A DNA stretch of 64,000 nt from Trematomus loennbergii (GCA_012861695.1 JAAOOA010000127.1:16810755-16874754), one strand, 5' to 3'; shown: positions 35,480 to 49,499, numbered from the stretch's first letter. Numbers and translations are program-made. Notes: a model not told the origin generated them from the letters alone.

Positions 35480-38400
35480 TGACGTTTGAAACGTGTTTAA
35501 ATGTCAATTATTGACTACAAAAAAGGAGTGACCTTCTTGGAGTCATCTCTGTCTCTATCCTCCAGCCACTATTCACTCGTCCCCACTCTCTCTGTCCACG
35601 GTCTTATCTATTCCTTATGTCCTCTCACTGTTATGCTCGCTATATGTTGACAAACTAAGCTTATCACATTTTATGACAACAGTCAGTTGACATGCTGTTA
35701 ATAATGTTTACTCACTGTCATCAGCTTTCTTAAGATCTTATTAAAACAACAGCCATAATAAAGAAATTGTTCGAGACAATGACACACCTCAACACAACAT
35801 CAGTGATGTGTAATCAACGAGGTACAGGCTTAACTTGTATTTAATTGATTAGGACTTTTTAATAATACAGTGGATCCATGCACCATGGCATTGCTGTCAT
35901 CTAGTCATTTATCAAAAAAAGGGTAATCTATTAAAGTGGAGTTTAAAAACTGCTAAGATTGAATACCATTACTTTTCACATGTTTTGTACTGAATATTTA
36001 CAATATTTAGTTTATACAATAGTTTGATATTTGAAATCTAAGGAATTCATAGTGACTTGTTTATAGATTGTTCTTGAATGACAATCAACATACTTTTTGG
36101 TGCTAAACACAGAAATACCATTGTTGTAAAAAAAAAATGTTTACCATCAGTAAAAATCTCATTTGGTATTTCTATTCAAAAACATATTTGTTATAATAAC
36201 ACGTTATAATAATAGAGCTTTTAAAAAAATTATTATAGCAAAACAAAAGTTCAGGCACTGGTGCCTCACACTTCAGCACTTCTGCAAATAACGAATAAAA
36301 GCCTTTGGAAGAACTGAAAATGTGTCAATTTCTTTTTTTACGTCCTGTAAAGTAATATAATAGGGATTGTCATTTCTCTACAGACACTAATGTACATTAT
36401 GCTCTTCTGAGAGGGAAGTCCTTCTCCATTAGAGCCCTTTTGGTTGTGATATTCAGGATGTTGCATTATTACTTATCGGACAGCATGTGCGGTGATCTGC
36501 CTAACCCTCAGCCATCAGAATCATTTCTAAAATCCTATTACTTTCACAATGGATAAAGTCTCACAAAATGGCATCTTATTATATTAAAGAAGCATACTTG
36601 TTGAAGGCAACAACCTGTCTTGATTCGACGACATATCCTTTCTAGTAAAACATTTAGAACTTTTCTCATAACCAGATAATGTGTTTCTTTTCTTACTTTC
36701 TCACATACTGTATAAAGTGTTGTGGCATTAGTGTACCTCTAGAGTAGATATTGTATCAAGGAAGAGTGGAGTTTGATATATTCATAATTAATATGACTGT
36801 ATTTGTTGTTTTCCTTGCATACATTATAATATAAAATACTTGTTTTCCAAACTTCAGTTCCATCCAAAATATCCTGAACATATGTTTTCAAAGCTTTTGA
36901 AGAATTGAATTGATTTTGTTTTGTTTCTCTCCTCTTTAATCTCCTCATTATATAAAAGGCCATCCTTTGTTTTTCACCAGAAGGATGAATAATGAATGAA
37001 TAGAGGATCAAAACTCTTCATTACTTCTGAATTCTTATTTGAATCAATTGATAAATGGAGACATTGAATGGATATTCCTCTTATAACTACACACTGCATA
37101 TAATTGTTAATACTGTGCAGTATAATGTATGGAAACGTGTAATTTATACTACATAGTACTGCAGCAGAATGAGCATGCATGTAATGAGCTGACAACCAGA
37201 GGAACACAATCTTTAAGAGTTTATCAAACTATTCGCACCTTCTAATTAAAGGAAGCACAACCCACCAGGATACATTTACATTTGGTTTGATCCGGAGCAG
37301 AAAATCTCCCTATTAGCATCCACCTCCCCATGAATGTGACAGTAATTGCAGTCTCACTCTGTTCCTGTTGTCCTTCTCTAGTTGAACACATTTAGCAAAT
37401 GTACCTCGTACTGTAGGTTATTATTGTGCCGTACAGTCTGGGGAATCAAATAAATCACTTCGGTTATCTTATTAATTAAGTCAAAATAAATGTGCTAGAG
37501 CCAATTTATTATTTCCAAATACCATGGGATCTCCCACTGCAACTAATGGCATAGTCTGACATTTCATAGTCTTAACAAATAACCTGAAGTAATTCATTTA
37601 GATTTTTCCAATTAGTGATCATTTATGGCTGCTGTAACATAGTACATACACACATGCATTTGCATTGTTAGTTGAGCAGAACTGGTGTTGCACTTTTGTA
37701 GCGTTTTCTTTTGAAATACTACTAGCCGTCTTAATTATGATATGATTGTTATTAAAGAAATCATACCTTTTACATATAAAATATTTTTGGCTTATTAGCA
37801 TTAAAGCGTTAGCCAGAAATAGCAGCGAATTATAATAAACGGAATAGTTATCACATTGTTTCACACCACACATTTGCGTTACTCAGGGTGGATTTCTTCA
37901 CTGGTAAACACATTAGTAATTTAGCAAGTGTTCTCCCAGCAACAGCCCCAAACTGGTGATGAGGTTTAAAGCAAGAGTATAACCCAGGCATATGACAGTG
38001 CTGAACCTTAGTGGCCCTGCCCTCAACCGCCCCTCAGGCCCTCAGTGGAATAACACTTGATCCATAGCTCTTGAGTCTCTGTCCACGCCTCCCTTTTATG
38101 GCCTGTGGGCATGTGAAGACCCCGAGCCAGCCGTGCTTATCTGACCCTAACCTTGGCGTATGGTGACCTTGACCTGCACCTCACCCCTTCCTCATCCTCA
38201 GGGCTACATCTGTTCCTTTCCCTGGGACACCCAAGTAGTTAGTGATATTGAAACATCACCTTGGGGCTCCATTTGTTTTCTCTGGAGAGGTCAGTGAGGG
38301 GTTGTCATTAGGACTGAACTTGATCCCCTGCTTCCCCATAAATTGGTCCGCCCATGGAAGGAGTGAGCACACTGTAAATAATGAGCGTATAATCCTGAAC

Positions 38401-38800
38401 ATGAAACTGAATCTTGAAACTGACACTCTATACTTTCCCTTTTAATATCATATAGATCCACTTGTTCCCAGTCAGATGTGTTCATGGTACAAGAGAAAAA
38501 GTAACACATGTAGAGCAGAAATGTAGCTTCCAAGGCAGACCTTCATTTGCAACCTTTTTAGTTAAACCTAGTGAAAAATGCAGTTATCCTTGCTGTCTCT
38601 TTTCTCATCAAGTAATTGAAACCACTTACAATGTATCTCCTGAAATAAAGCATACATTGTGTCAGCCTCACCATTGTTTTGGGGTGCTGTCATTTCAACT
38701 GATTGGTTTTTCCCGGGATGATATCTTGATTGCCCTTTATTATTTTGCTTAGTGTTTCAGCAATTCTGTGAATTGGCTGACCTTTTTGTGAGTCTTCTCT
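35480..38800. other. Non-coding AT-rich stretch
   Basis: Strongly AT-rich to about 37900, then a GC-balanced patch at 37980-38240 with no strong motif. No supported gene. A good acceptor-like sequence ends at 38816 (CTCTCCTGCAG), but the donor candidates after it are weak. Confidence 0.55.
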
Positions 38801-38869
38801 TTATTCTCTCCTGCAGAAACAAGTGTCCTTGCCATGCAGCTATACCATGGAAGACGGAGTCGGTATTAA

Positions 38870-41800
38870 TATTAATGAACGGGTGCTGACAATGTCAAGT
38901 TTTAATGGATAATAAATTAAAGTATTCTCATTGACAATTAACTTTGTGTGGGCAATAAACATCACCCCAGGCAAGATGCTGTCTTTGTAAGCAATGATAT
39001 TTTAATAAATTATAAGCGGGATTAAAAATGGTTTATTCTTTCCTGTCGTGCAGATCAAATTCATACCACACTCTGTAGAGGAAAGATGCGTTTGGGAAAT
39101 AAAGGGAAAGAAACAAGGCCACATAGCAGTATCGTGTTCGCTAAGTACGTGAAAATGTATTTTCCATCTCTATCAGTCTCATGGTATCATATCACACTGG
39201 AGTCAAGAGTGAGGCTAAAGGTTGCAAGTCTGAAACATGGCATTGATCTTAACACCTGACAGATTTCTCTCTCTGTTTCTCACTGTCTCTTTTTGCTCCT
39301 TGTAATTACTTTGCTGCTTTTGTTTTTCTCCTTTTCATTATGATATAAAACAAACCTAGAAACCAATACATTATAACGATAACAACACAATTGTTACCTA
39401 GATGTATTGTTTATGCAAGGTGTTATCAAAGACAGTAGTATAGGACAAATTATTTTCCTATCTTATTCTCTCTACTACATTGGCCCAGATGCAAGTCTAA
39501 AACCAAAGGTGTTGTCGAGCCCGGTGTGCTATCCATATCATAAATCAGACCTAACTGACATTTTTTTTTAAAGAGAATGAATATCCACCCACTCTCTGTG
39601 GAAGGGCCATGGTATTTGTATGGTCAATGTGACCTTTCTCCATACCCTCTCAGATTAGGTGTACGACATAGAAAATTGCGCTCTTGCTGCAGTCCATAAA
39701 TCATACCGGCCATTTTTTCCTTTAAAGAGGTATGTAAATACCAGTGTACTCGCTAGGTAAACAACACTAACCCTGATACAAATGGCTTGAAAATTGAAGA
39801 AAAGCACCTTATTTTTCAGCTGAAATTGCTTTTGAAACCCAGTCCTGGCACATGGGATGAAGGAGCCATGAAATGATTTGTGCTGGGGGAATAGAAATGG
39901 GTTGATGATAACCACACTCGACACAGTTCCTGTGTTGGGGAGTTCTAGCAATGATCAAAGATATCATTGTTGCACATTATTTCCCCCCATGCAGACCCCA
40001 AATGCATCAGTATCTGAAGTGACATCCACCCCCATGCACTCAGAGTATATTTCGTTTTAGGGGACAAAGGCCCTCCACCACAGTACAGCGAGGGTCGAGC
40101 TTAACCAGTCAGTCCTGCTGCTGCCATACCAGCCCTCAGAGAACTTGTATTATACATTGGTTAAAAATATTTGATATGTTATGATTATTTTAGTGTTAAA
40201 ATGTTTACTTTAAATGCTATACTATGAAATATTACACTATAATATAATGCAAACAGCAGGAGAAATCGTGTTTCTAAATAAAATAGAAGCAAACTGACAA
40301 AAAAAATTCTAATTCAGGCCAGATATTTCAATTCCTACTCACTGTCAGAATAACAGAACGCAGTTTTGTGCAGCTGAAATTGAAGAGAAATTCTTTGCCA
40401 AAGAAAGAGGCTTTGTTGTAATCTACAACAGCAAATTCATCCACAATAGCGATCAGACTAGACCAATGAACAAATAGTACACAAAGGAAATGTTAAGCTG
40501 TGGAGTTTATTTGCAACTGTGATGTACAGAATAATGGGTCCCATTTGTTGGAGATTTATACACTAAATGTCTATGTTTTCAGCTAATGTGGAGCCTCCTG
40601 CTCCTCAGTCTGTCCGCTCAGTCCTCGTCCATGTGGAGCTTGACTTCTAATACATGTAGACAAAAGGGTATTCAACTGGTCAGTGTGTTAACCAAGCATA
40701 ATGAGCCAGTCTGTATCTCTGGCTACGTTGTGGCTGCCTAACAAGGCAAAGACATGGTCATTGCAGAATGCAGTGTTAAGTAGTTGTGACAGTATAGTTA
40801 ACACTTCTTTTAAACCTAAGTATGTTTCCATGGCCTTTTTGGCAACTCATCAGCACCTGCAATCCTGCACAGTGAGTCTCAAGGAGAGCTGCAGGGCACA
40901 ACCCACGACAGCCGGAGGGAAGACTAATTCCCAACATCTGGTACGAGCTGGTGCCGTCCGTAGTATCGCCGTAATCGTGGTATCTCTGTGGTGGACACTG
41001 CTTGGCAGCTTGTGGCATCAGACCACTGAAGAATCACCCCCATCGTGTTCTAAGCAGAATGGACGGAGAGCAAACTGTTTCATTTCAGCACGGTGGACCA
41101 TTGATGCCTGCAGTAGATCCCCTGTTATCTAATCAAACAGCACTGGTCAGTTATGATGCCAACTCCTAAATCCACAGCCGTCTGTAAAGCCGTGGGGGGA
41201 GATTAACCGCTACAGCGCCAATGTCCTACATTCAAAGACTTCCTCTTAAGATCTCTTTTCCTGGAAAGTACAGTTATCCATACAAGCAAACACAGACACA
41301 CACACAGACATACAGCCTAAAGTAAGAGTCCTTCATGCTGTAATGGGGCTATCACAAAGACCACACAGCTTGCGTTTTGGAAGAAGACTTGATGCTTTCT
41401 AAACCCTCTTTGTCTGAGACCACTACAATATCTCAAAGAGGCTTGAGCCTCCGCCGTCGTAGTCAAGCATTTGAGAATGTGTTTTTTTTGCCATATAGGT
41501 GCTGCCTTGTTTTTAAGATCCCCGTGAGCAGAAGAGAATAAGAACTCACAAAGAAAGGTGGCCAGAGACAGTTATCCTTTTGTCTTACAGATTGCAGCAC
41601 CCCTAATAAGACCACGTTTCCTTCAGTTACCCTGCTATGTGGGTGCACTTCATTATAACCCAAGAAGCAGAATCCCTCACATAGCCAGCAAAGAGCTCTG
41701 GGCACTTTTTTAATATTTATATCACAGTCTGGTGTGGCAGTAATGATATTAGGGAGCTGACGAAATTCTCCACCCAGCTGGACATGTTAATTGAGAAGCC

Positions 41801-43890
41801 AAGATTTAAAGGCAAAGTTCACATTTGTGCAGATGGTGGGACAATGCAAGATGGCAGACCTAGGTCAGTGTCATTTCCAAGCTATACCTTAATGGCAGCA
41901 CATTTTTTTCTTCCTCTCTCCCTTTTTTCCTCAAGTTTGACACATACCAGTCCCTTAGGTCCCTATCAGTCTTTGGGGCTGGTCCCTTACCTTAGTGTCC
42001 TTGACGGAGGAATTTATTCCACAGTTGATATAATGGCAACATTCTCTGTCCCACCTCAACTCTCAGGGGTAGTGTGTCCATTTGTTAGCCATAGAGGAAA
42101 AAAGAGAGTACTAAAATGTAAAAAAAAATCATTGTCTTTTCCTTTTTTAAGTACAAATAGATAAATAGATATAGATTAAATACGCTGTCTCAATTTGATA
42201 ATAATGAGCTTTCAGGGTGAAACACGTAAATGAAAAAATGGTTGGATTCAGCTTCTCCTTGGTCATTTCTATATGTTACGTACTTCCCAGGAGAACTATA
42301 CCTGAACGTTGGGGGACATTGTACAAATGTCACACAAAAAAAGACCTTATTTCTAGCAAAGTGCCGTGTGGACCAAGTTTATCTCTTATTACTTGTCCTC
42401 TCACTCAGGGACCTGTCCTTGTAAATTACATGCTAAATTGTGATGTGGTAATAAAGCCATAAATCAATAGTATTTGTATGATTTAATATAATATTATTTA
42501 ATTTAAAAAAGATAATCAAGGCTAACGTAAATTATAAAGTTATATGACAGCAGTGTAAAGAGTATAATGATTACACTGCATGCAGGCGTCAGTGAAAGTC
42601 ACACTGCTGGGAAGTCTAACAGATGGGTTTATCCTTAGTGAGATGGATACTGTCGCACCACACATCTACATCAAATTAGAGTACCCAGAGTGAGTCCTCC
42701 CCCCGCTCTGACCATACACCGGAAAGCAGGTGTCTGCTTAATAATTTGGTCAAAGATCAGTGAGTTAAAGGTTGAGGCCAGGGGCAGAAAGGGCCGGGGT
42801 CATCCTGGTGGTAGGGAGGTGGTGAGACATGATCTCCTCAAGTCTGGAACAGCCAAACCCCAAGGTCATCCATTAGTGCTCTGCCCCATTGGTGCTGGAA
42901 GACCCACAATAAATTTACTGTGCACCCTTAACCCTTTTAATACTCACCATGACCCAGATGAGGAGATCAGCTCCCTTAGGGAGGGGCACATTACATTATT
43001 AGCACTGTGCATCCATTGACAGCTATTATATTCCAACAGTGTATTATGGGGGACTTCATACTGTAAATACTTCAACACAAAAACTAGACTAATGTGCATT
43101 ACAAACATATTTTATAACATGTTTGTTTAGCTGTAAGTTCAGTATATTTGAATGAATTAAATAGCCTGAATAAGTCTGCTTCTGAGTCGTGTTAATAATA
43201 CTGAGTGAGATTGCATCTTTAATATAAATTACTGAAAGATATTTTAATATCTAGAATCCCTCCCCTGGCCATCTGTGATCAGTTTCAAACAGGGAGATGA
43301 TAGTGTCAGTGTCTGGCCACATTTTTTGAGAACATCTGAGTTATGACTGATCATTATCTGGTCTTTCAAACAAAGAAAAACTTATCCACCTTTTAATGGG
43401 ATGTATTTTTCTATTCTTACAAGAAAAGGTGAGGCTGCAGGGAAGAAGGAGAATAAAATGTCAACAGTGTCAACCACTCCCTTTAAATAGGACTCTCCTA
43501 TGATCCCTTGCTACCATGCTCGGTCAAACCTTTCCAGGTGTCAAGACTGGGCGTCAGAAAAAGAAATTAAAGTGACATAGTGTTGACAGGAAGAAAAGAC
43601 ATTCCAGTTTTCACCCCTCTCAGGACAATGAGGGAGCCATCACCTCGGCTCAGACACAGGCACTAATGAATCAAGCAACACCTTAAGTTCTGCAGTGCAG
43701 GGGACTTTTGGCCGGGGGCAGCCATATAGTGTCATTGATAATGGGATCCTGCATTGGACTGCTGGTGATTTGATGTCTACCGCAACCTCTCCCATGGCCT
43801 GCCATTCTGACACAGCTTAATTTTGCCCCTTGCTCACGAAGACATCCTGTTAGATGGTGTTGCACAAGTGTTAGGTCTTCATCTTTCCTA
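38870..43890. other. Non-coding stretch
   Basis: Mixed AT-rich and balanced unique sequence. The 143-codon plus frame at 40701-41132 is overlapped by an antisense frame and resembles no known protein. Patches near 41750-41830 and 42550-42960 have conserved-element texture but no exact composite site. Confidence 0.5.
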
Positions 43891-43899
43891 GTTATATCT

Positions 43900-44020
43900 C
43901 CCATCTCAGAGGCTGTAGACCTGCAGTGTTTTAATAAGCAAAGGCTGCGTCGTTAAATGTATTTTACCCACAAGGCACATGTGTAATAATAGAGCCGATG
44001 AGGCAGCAGGGTGTTTAAAT
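43900..44020. promoter_or_regulatory. Candidate regulatory island
   Basis: Unique, GC-balanced sequence between AT-rich flanks, with GTTTTAATAAGCAAAGG, CGTTAAATG and TAATAATAGAGCCGATGAGG. Homeodomain-like cores but no exact composite site, so support is weak. Confidence 0.2.
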
Positions 44021-44029
44021 AAAGTGAAA

Positions 44030-46480
44030 TATTTTGAGTTTACTTTATGGAATTTTTAGGGATGGAGAGTGTACTTAAATAGTTTTAACTAAAGTAAAGG
44101 TATTGTTTCTTATATAAGAATGCACTAAGATAAAAAAGATTAGTAAATAGACATTTCTACTTCTTTAAAACAAAATAAAGGTCGGGTAGAAAACATTTGA
44201 TATAATGTATGATATAACAATAATTTACTGTGTACAGTTTTGGGGTCAAGTTTTGGTGTGTTTTTTGTACAGTATTCTAAAACAAGTTATGCTCTAATTC
44301 AGAACTCCTTTTCTAGTGTGGTTAGAATTATTTGGTCATCCAAAATGCGCTTAAAACACCACATAAAATACGTTTCAAGCTATGGCTTCTCACTAGCATT
44401 CATATCATGCTGGCTGGTTGATCCTGTAAACTTATACTGTGAGCTAACCTGATGAGCATGGTGTTGTTACTGTAAGAGTGAACACCTGGCACACTGCCAA
44501 ACCTTTCTGGGTGGAACTTTTGTAAAATGACTGTCTGCATGTTCCACTGTAATTAGACAGATTAACAGCGCTTTTACTGTAGTAATAATTGTTTACTGAA
44601 AACGTTCTATACTAATTATCCTCCTAATAGTAGTAATTGGTGTGAAAAGTTTGATTGTAATTGTGTAATACAGATAATTTGATTTGCAATAATACACATC
44701 CTTTGCTAGAAGTGGTAAAGTGGTATGGGGGGTGGATGGTTGAACATTGATGTGCATAGGGAGTAATAAGACACATTTATTTGTAGAGGTAGCAGAAGCT
44801 ACTCTCGTATAATTGTTACTAATATAATATATAAATTGTTGTCCCACAGGGCTGGGTGTCAGTTGAAGTTAATGTGAAGTTATAAGCGTGTTTACACTAG
44901 TTCATGTGTATCTTTTCTTAGACTAAGTACTGTGATGCCTACTGTACATGAGCAGCATTATACAATAAATAATTGTCCCTGGATAAAAGTCTCAATTACT
45001 TTCTTAGTCTTGGTATATTTTCTGTATGTCCACTCTCCCTTACATGTCTCCACTTCTTCGTCTTAAGCTGTCTTTAGTTTCCCCCCGAACAGACACACAC
45101 CATGCACCCCCAACATCCCCCCGCGTTCAAGGCTGGTGGCTCCATTGTGTGACCTGTTCTCACACTGTTCCATCTCCACATCACGCAGGCAGCCTTTCAC
45201 AGCAGCAATTCAGCAGCAACAATCACACACTCACGCCTCAAAAAAAGACCTCTTGCTCCCTTTGCCAACCAATTAAGAGCCATCTGGGCTTGGATGCAGT
45301 AAGAAAGCTATTATTAAATCATAACTGTTTTCATATTTTCATAATATGTTTTGGATTTGGATACTCAAATGTTTAAAAAAAAAAAGTATTTTTTCCATGA
45401 CATGTCTGCGCTTACTCAAAATATAATATCCATAGCAGAGATAATGCGCTATCAATATTTAGTTAATTTGAACGGTGCCAGTGGAGGGCACAACACAGTT
45501 TAAAAACATGACAGAGCCAGTCATTGCTTTTGAAGCTGCCATGCAAGTGTGTGATTCCTGATGAACTTGAGGTCATAGATTCCCAGTGGCTGCGTAGGGC
45601 AGGGAATGGAGAGCAGCAGGGTTCAAGCCTTGGGTCACTGGAGCTTCAGAAGTGGCCAGCCAGCTTTGTCCCAGGAGGGTTGATGGTGACGGATTCACTG
45701 GTGTTTTCTCAAGGTCCACTGAACCCTACAGCAAAGACTCCAACTTAGAGCCTGCAGAAAGAGGGAGCACTCCTCTCATCTCCAGTTCACAGAACTCCAA
45801 AAGAGAGGCCGTCTGGACGGGCTCCAGGATGCCTCGAGATACACGCAATCCAGCCGTAACCTCACGGTGGCACTGCCAAACCTTATTTCAATCTTTTCCT
45901 CCATGTAAAATCTGCAATACACATTAGGCCTCTGACATGCATCGTAATGGTTCATTTCCCCATTGTAGGGAAGTGTTGAACCAGTATTGTCAAGCAGGCT
46001 TTATAAGGCAAAAAGATATGAATAGAAACTCCACCCTGTCTTTTTGCTTTATAATCTAACTAAGTTAAAAGGCTTACTATCCCCTAATCAAAACGGCAAG
46101 CCCACTGGCATGGTATGGCCCAGCTGTGGCCCTGGCGCAGCATTTCCCTTCTCCCCGTACATTGTTCTGGGCAGCACATCCAAGAGCTCTTGCTGTGTTA
46201 TGTACTTAACTGAGGTCAGAGTTGTCATTATCTGGGTCTTGTTGGCACTAAGGCCTCCTCTGATGATAGGACTCCCTTTCAGACCTTCAGCTTTTAGCAC
46301 TCCCTAAGAGCTAACCTCTGTGAAGACCAGGCAATCGACCACCTGCAAACTAGCCCAGGGATGGGACTGTGTTTAAAGGAGTATGCTTTATGACAACCCG
46401 TCACATGTGTGCTGTTAGTCCTGACCTGGTGTGAGTTTAACACAGATGCTCCAAGATTTACCTCTGATTTTTTTTTGTTG
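44030..46480. other. Non-coding stretch
   Basis: AT-rich to 45000, then C-rich sequence at 45030-45240 and GC-balanced sequence to 46480. Overlapping open frames at 45.5-46.3 kb are not recognisable. No clear motif cluster. Confidence 0.5.
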
Positions 46481-46491
46481 CCAGGGATTAG

Positions 46492-47192
46492 TTAAAGGGG
46501 ACCTATCATGCAAAATGCACTTTGTGATGTCTTTTATACATAAATATGTGTCCCCGGTGCGTCGGGGAACTCACGCAGCGTCAGAAAATAAAACCCTCTC
46601 TCTTTTCCTCTGTACCCAAATCTTTTAAAAACAGGGGTACAACGAGCAGATACAGATTTGCTGCCGATCTGACGTCATAGCGGCGTCGGACCCACAGAAA
46701 GTTGCTATCAGAAACAATGCCTGACGTTTTTGGACGTAATCTCGTCTTTGTTTACATTAGCAAGCCTCGCTAACACTCAGAGCTAACCTGTACTGTAGAG
46801 CACATGTGTTTAAAAAGCAGGAAATAAAAAAAGGAACTCCCCTTGCGATAAACCCGCAAGAGAAAAAGCATTTGAGCTTCATACTGTTTCAGAAATAATC
46901 TTTGAAGTGGTTTAGAACAGGATGGCGTTTTATCACAGCAGAATTTAACTTTATCTCCGGTAGAATTCTGATCAGGCATTAGCTCCGCCTCCTCTTTTTT
47001 TTTTTTTCAAGCTAAGGACCCAAAATCCGCGTTTCTCTAACAGGGCTGCAAAAGAGGGGTATGAGCAGTATGAGGCATGGCTACAATGGGTGATCTGTTT
47101 GGTATTTTAAGCAAAAAACTTCACAGACATGTTTTGTATAGGTATGGCCCTACAATATATGTTTCCAATATAACATAATAGGTCCACTTTAA
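46492..47192. mobile_element. TTAA-flanked miniature inverted-repeat transposon (piggyBac-like MITE)
   Basis: The element is flanked by TTAA at 46492-46495 and 47189-47192, the target site of piggyBac-type elements. The left end AGGGGACCTATCATG pairs with the right end, whose complement reads AGTGGACCTATTATG; only three of the first 17 positions after the TTAA differ. Body length is about 693 bp and no transposase is encoded, so it would be non-autonomous. The GGGGACCTAT-type end sequence is frequent in percomorph fish genomes (recalled). Internally there is a GC/CpG-rich zone around 46540-46720 and a T13 run at 46995-47007. Superfamily is inferred from the TTAA and the ends. Confidence 0.75.
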
Positions 47193-47199
47193 GTGTATA

Positions 47200-47800
47200 T
47201 GTACCAACAGGAGACGTATGTTCAGTTGTTAATTAGGTGGCCCAAAATGACTGCAGGCCAAAGCCCTGTCATCCTAAAATCAGTCAGAATAGAGTGCCTG
47301 GATTCCAGATGAATATCAAACTCAGAAAACACACTGGTATCACAATTATAAAACTTGTACACTGCTTTATATTGGAAAATGGATCCTTAGTAGCATTGTG
47401 GCATGAATTTAGGGAAGGGACACAACAGGAGATGAGTGTTTGTGAAGGCTTAAGTTTTATGTCTTGATTCAAACTGTGCCGTAGCCATTCTAGCAACACT
47501 TCCTCATTCATGTCAGCCCCATGGTGTTACTCTGTTAGGAATTTTAACACATAACATATTTTTCAGAATATACTGCTTTTTGGAAAGATAAAACTCTCCA
47601 TGCCTCTCTTGTTCTCTCATTCTCTTGCTATACCTCTCTGTTTCTCTGTGTCTTACAAACACAGACACACACATACAGTACACACACAAGCACACACAAC
47701 CAGACATGCACCATCCCTCTTAAAACCAGTTCTCTCCCCAATAGCAATTTTGTCAGAAGTTGACAATGTCTTGATTTAGTTGTCTGGCTGTTCCGGCCAG
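47200..47800. other. Non-coding stretch with CA-rich patch
   Basis: Unique sequence with an imperfect ACACAC-rich stretch at 47655-47700. No gene seen. Confidence 0.6.
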
Positions 47801-47804
47801 TTTT

Positions 47805-47950
47805 CCCTGCTGCGCTAATGTGAACAGGACATCCTGCTGGGCACCAAAGAATACCACTTCACGGCAGCCGCATAGCTGGCAGCTTTTATTTATGGCGCTA
47901 CCGAAATGAATGGGTATTAGTGTCCAAACATTTCACCATGCTCCTGCAGC
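47805..47950. promoter_or_regulatory. Candidate HOX-type regulatory island
   Basis: TTTTATTTATGGCGC (47884-47898) resembles posterior HOX/CDX sites (TTTATGG). The surrounding unique, CpG-containing sequence, with ACGGCAGCCGCATAGCTGG just upstream, looks like a conserved element. Motif-based inference. Confidence 0.35.
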
Positions 47951-48835
47951 CACACACAAAAGCCACTGATTTCCAGCAAATCTGCACTTATTATATTCAA
48001 GAAGACTAAAGCTAGGAAGAGGGAGAGAGAGAGACAGCTAGACAGAAAGGGAGAAAACATTTATAATGACTTAAAAGACCTCAAAAGAAGAATAGGAATT
48101 GCGTTTGAAAAGGATTTACCAGACAGAAATCGGGCAGAAAAATTGGTCCCTCCATTTCACTGCATTTTTGTCAGTTGAAAATGGGAAATATCTATATCCC
48201 TGAAAGTACTCATTAAGTGCTTATATTCACAAAAGCTGCACTGCCTTTACAATCATCCTGTTTCAAGTTGCTCTTTTTTTGTCTAGCAGTACAAAACATT
48301 GTATTTTATAGGACTGTACCAGGAAAGAGAAAGTCATTTTATCATGCAAAAAATGTCGATTTAAAGTGTCTTCAAAAATTACTCTTGCTACCATTTTGTA
48401 ATCCAGGCTGCCTACTGTCTTGTTAACCTATGAATTTTAAGTGGTCGGTTCCCATTAGATAGCAGTAGCACTGCTGACTCCTCTTGGCTTTTCTGTAGGG
48501 AGCAGGCTGAGGCAGAGTGCTCTCCTGGCCCGGCGCTGAACTTTGCCTGGTCTCTGTGTCCAGGACCTCATCAGCGCAGAGTCCGCCTGTCCTCGTGTCC
48601 CTGCCACTCACCTCCCTACTCTTCATCTGTCATTCCTGCCCTTCTGCAAACACACTCCACTGACATTTTGAAAAACTCTGGCATTCACCCTCAATATGGA
48701 TTTTTGTTGATTATAGCTTTCTCTCTGTGAAGATTGCACGTATTATTGACTTTGCAATCCCATGACTATTTGCCCAGCTTTTTCTTCCTCTGCATCTCAG
48801 TGCAGTCCAGCAATAATATTCTTCATGGTTTCTCA

Positions 48836-49294
48836 TAACCTCTTTTCATTATCCTTTCTTTCTTCATATTTATATTTTTTTCCATATATTGTACTAATCC
48901 CCTCTGGCCGCAACCATTTCTTCATGCCACCAGAGATCAGAGTTTCTGCAAAGCTTCGGTCACTGATGTCATTAAGATTGGGATCTGATACACTAGATGT
49001 CCATTGGTTAAATGCCCCTGGCCTGAACTCCCTATTGTCCCCTAATTCCAAGCGGCAGCTCTGTTTCACTTGCTGCATAATAGCCCATAGGTTAAAGTTC
49101 TGCTGCTTTTGCTTTGAATTTACATCTTTCACAGGCTCCAGTCTCTTGTTCTTAGCTGGCGTTTTCTTTTTCTCCCGCTTTCATTTTTACTGAGCTTCAT
49201 TGCCTGAAGGCAGCACTGCTGTTTGTGCTCCAGCTTTTTTGACAATCTCCCACATCCAGGCATCTTTTGGAGGGTCAGAGGAGAGCAACTTTAC
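48836..49294 (-). other. Coding-looking stretch with internal stops (possible decayed coding sequence)
   Basis: On the minus strand one frame runs from 49294 to 48836 with only two interruptions, TAA at 49187-49189 and TGA at 49181-49183. The upstream part reads ...D-A-W-M-W-E-I-V-K-K-A-G; the downstream part has N-F-N-L-W-A-I-M-Q-Q-V and F-N-Q-W-T-S-S-V before a Lys-rich tail. The composition is protein-like, but I recognise no family. The plus strand is also open here (48762-49193), so chance openness is a real alternative. It might be a decayed retrocopy or exon. Confidence 0.2.
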
Positions 49295-49499
49295 TTAACA
49301 GGTCAGCCTAAGTGGGCTCCGCCCTTCTCCAGAGGAGAAGCCATGGAGCCCTCCATTAGGGGCTGACCTCCACGTTAGACTGGCCTGGCCCCAGCCAGGG
49401 TATCACATGGCTCTGCCTGAGACAGGCTGCTCATTAAAGCCTGCTGCCCATAGCAGGATTAGGCCTTTTCATGGTTTATCCTCTACTCTGACAACTGAC

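Noticed and set aside
38817..38862. 46-bp segment after a strong acceptor (CTCTCCTGCAG)
   Set aside because: Donor choices (GTATTA, GTCGGT) are poor, the length is not a multiple of three, and the peptide is unrecognised.
40701..41132. 143-codon plus-strand open frame
   Set aside because: Overlapped by an antisense frame, no recognisable domain or splice context, and its length is within chance expectation for the six-frame search of 64 kb.
44853..44880. CAGTTGAAGT... resembling a Tc1-type transposon end
   Set aside because: Similarity stops after about 10 nt, and no opposite end or transposase remnant was seen nearby.
45560..45640. Possible repeat core with GGGTTCAAGCC
   Set aside because: Similarity to tRNA-derived SINE B-boxes is limited to a few bases and no A-box or tail was found.
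48762..49193. 143-codon plus-strand open frame
   Set aside because: Composition is dominated by Phe, Ser and Leu from T-rich DNA. The opposite strand reads more like protein, and neither matches a known family.
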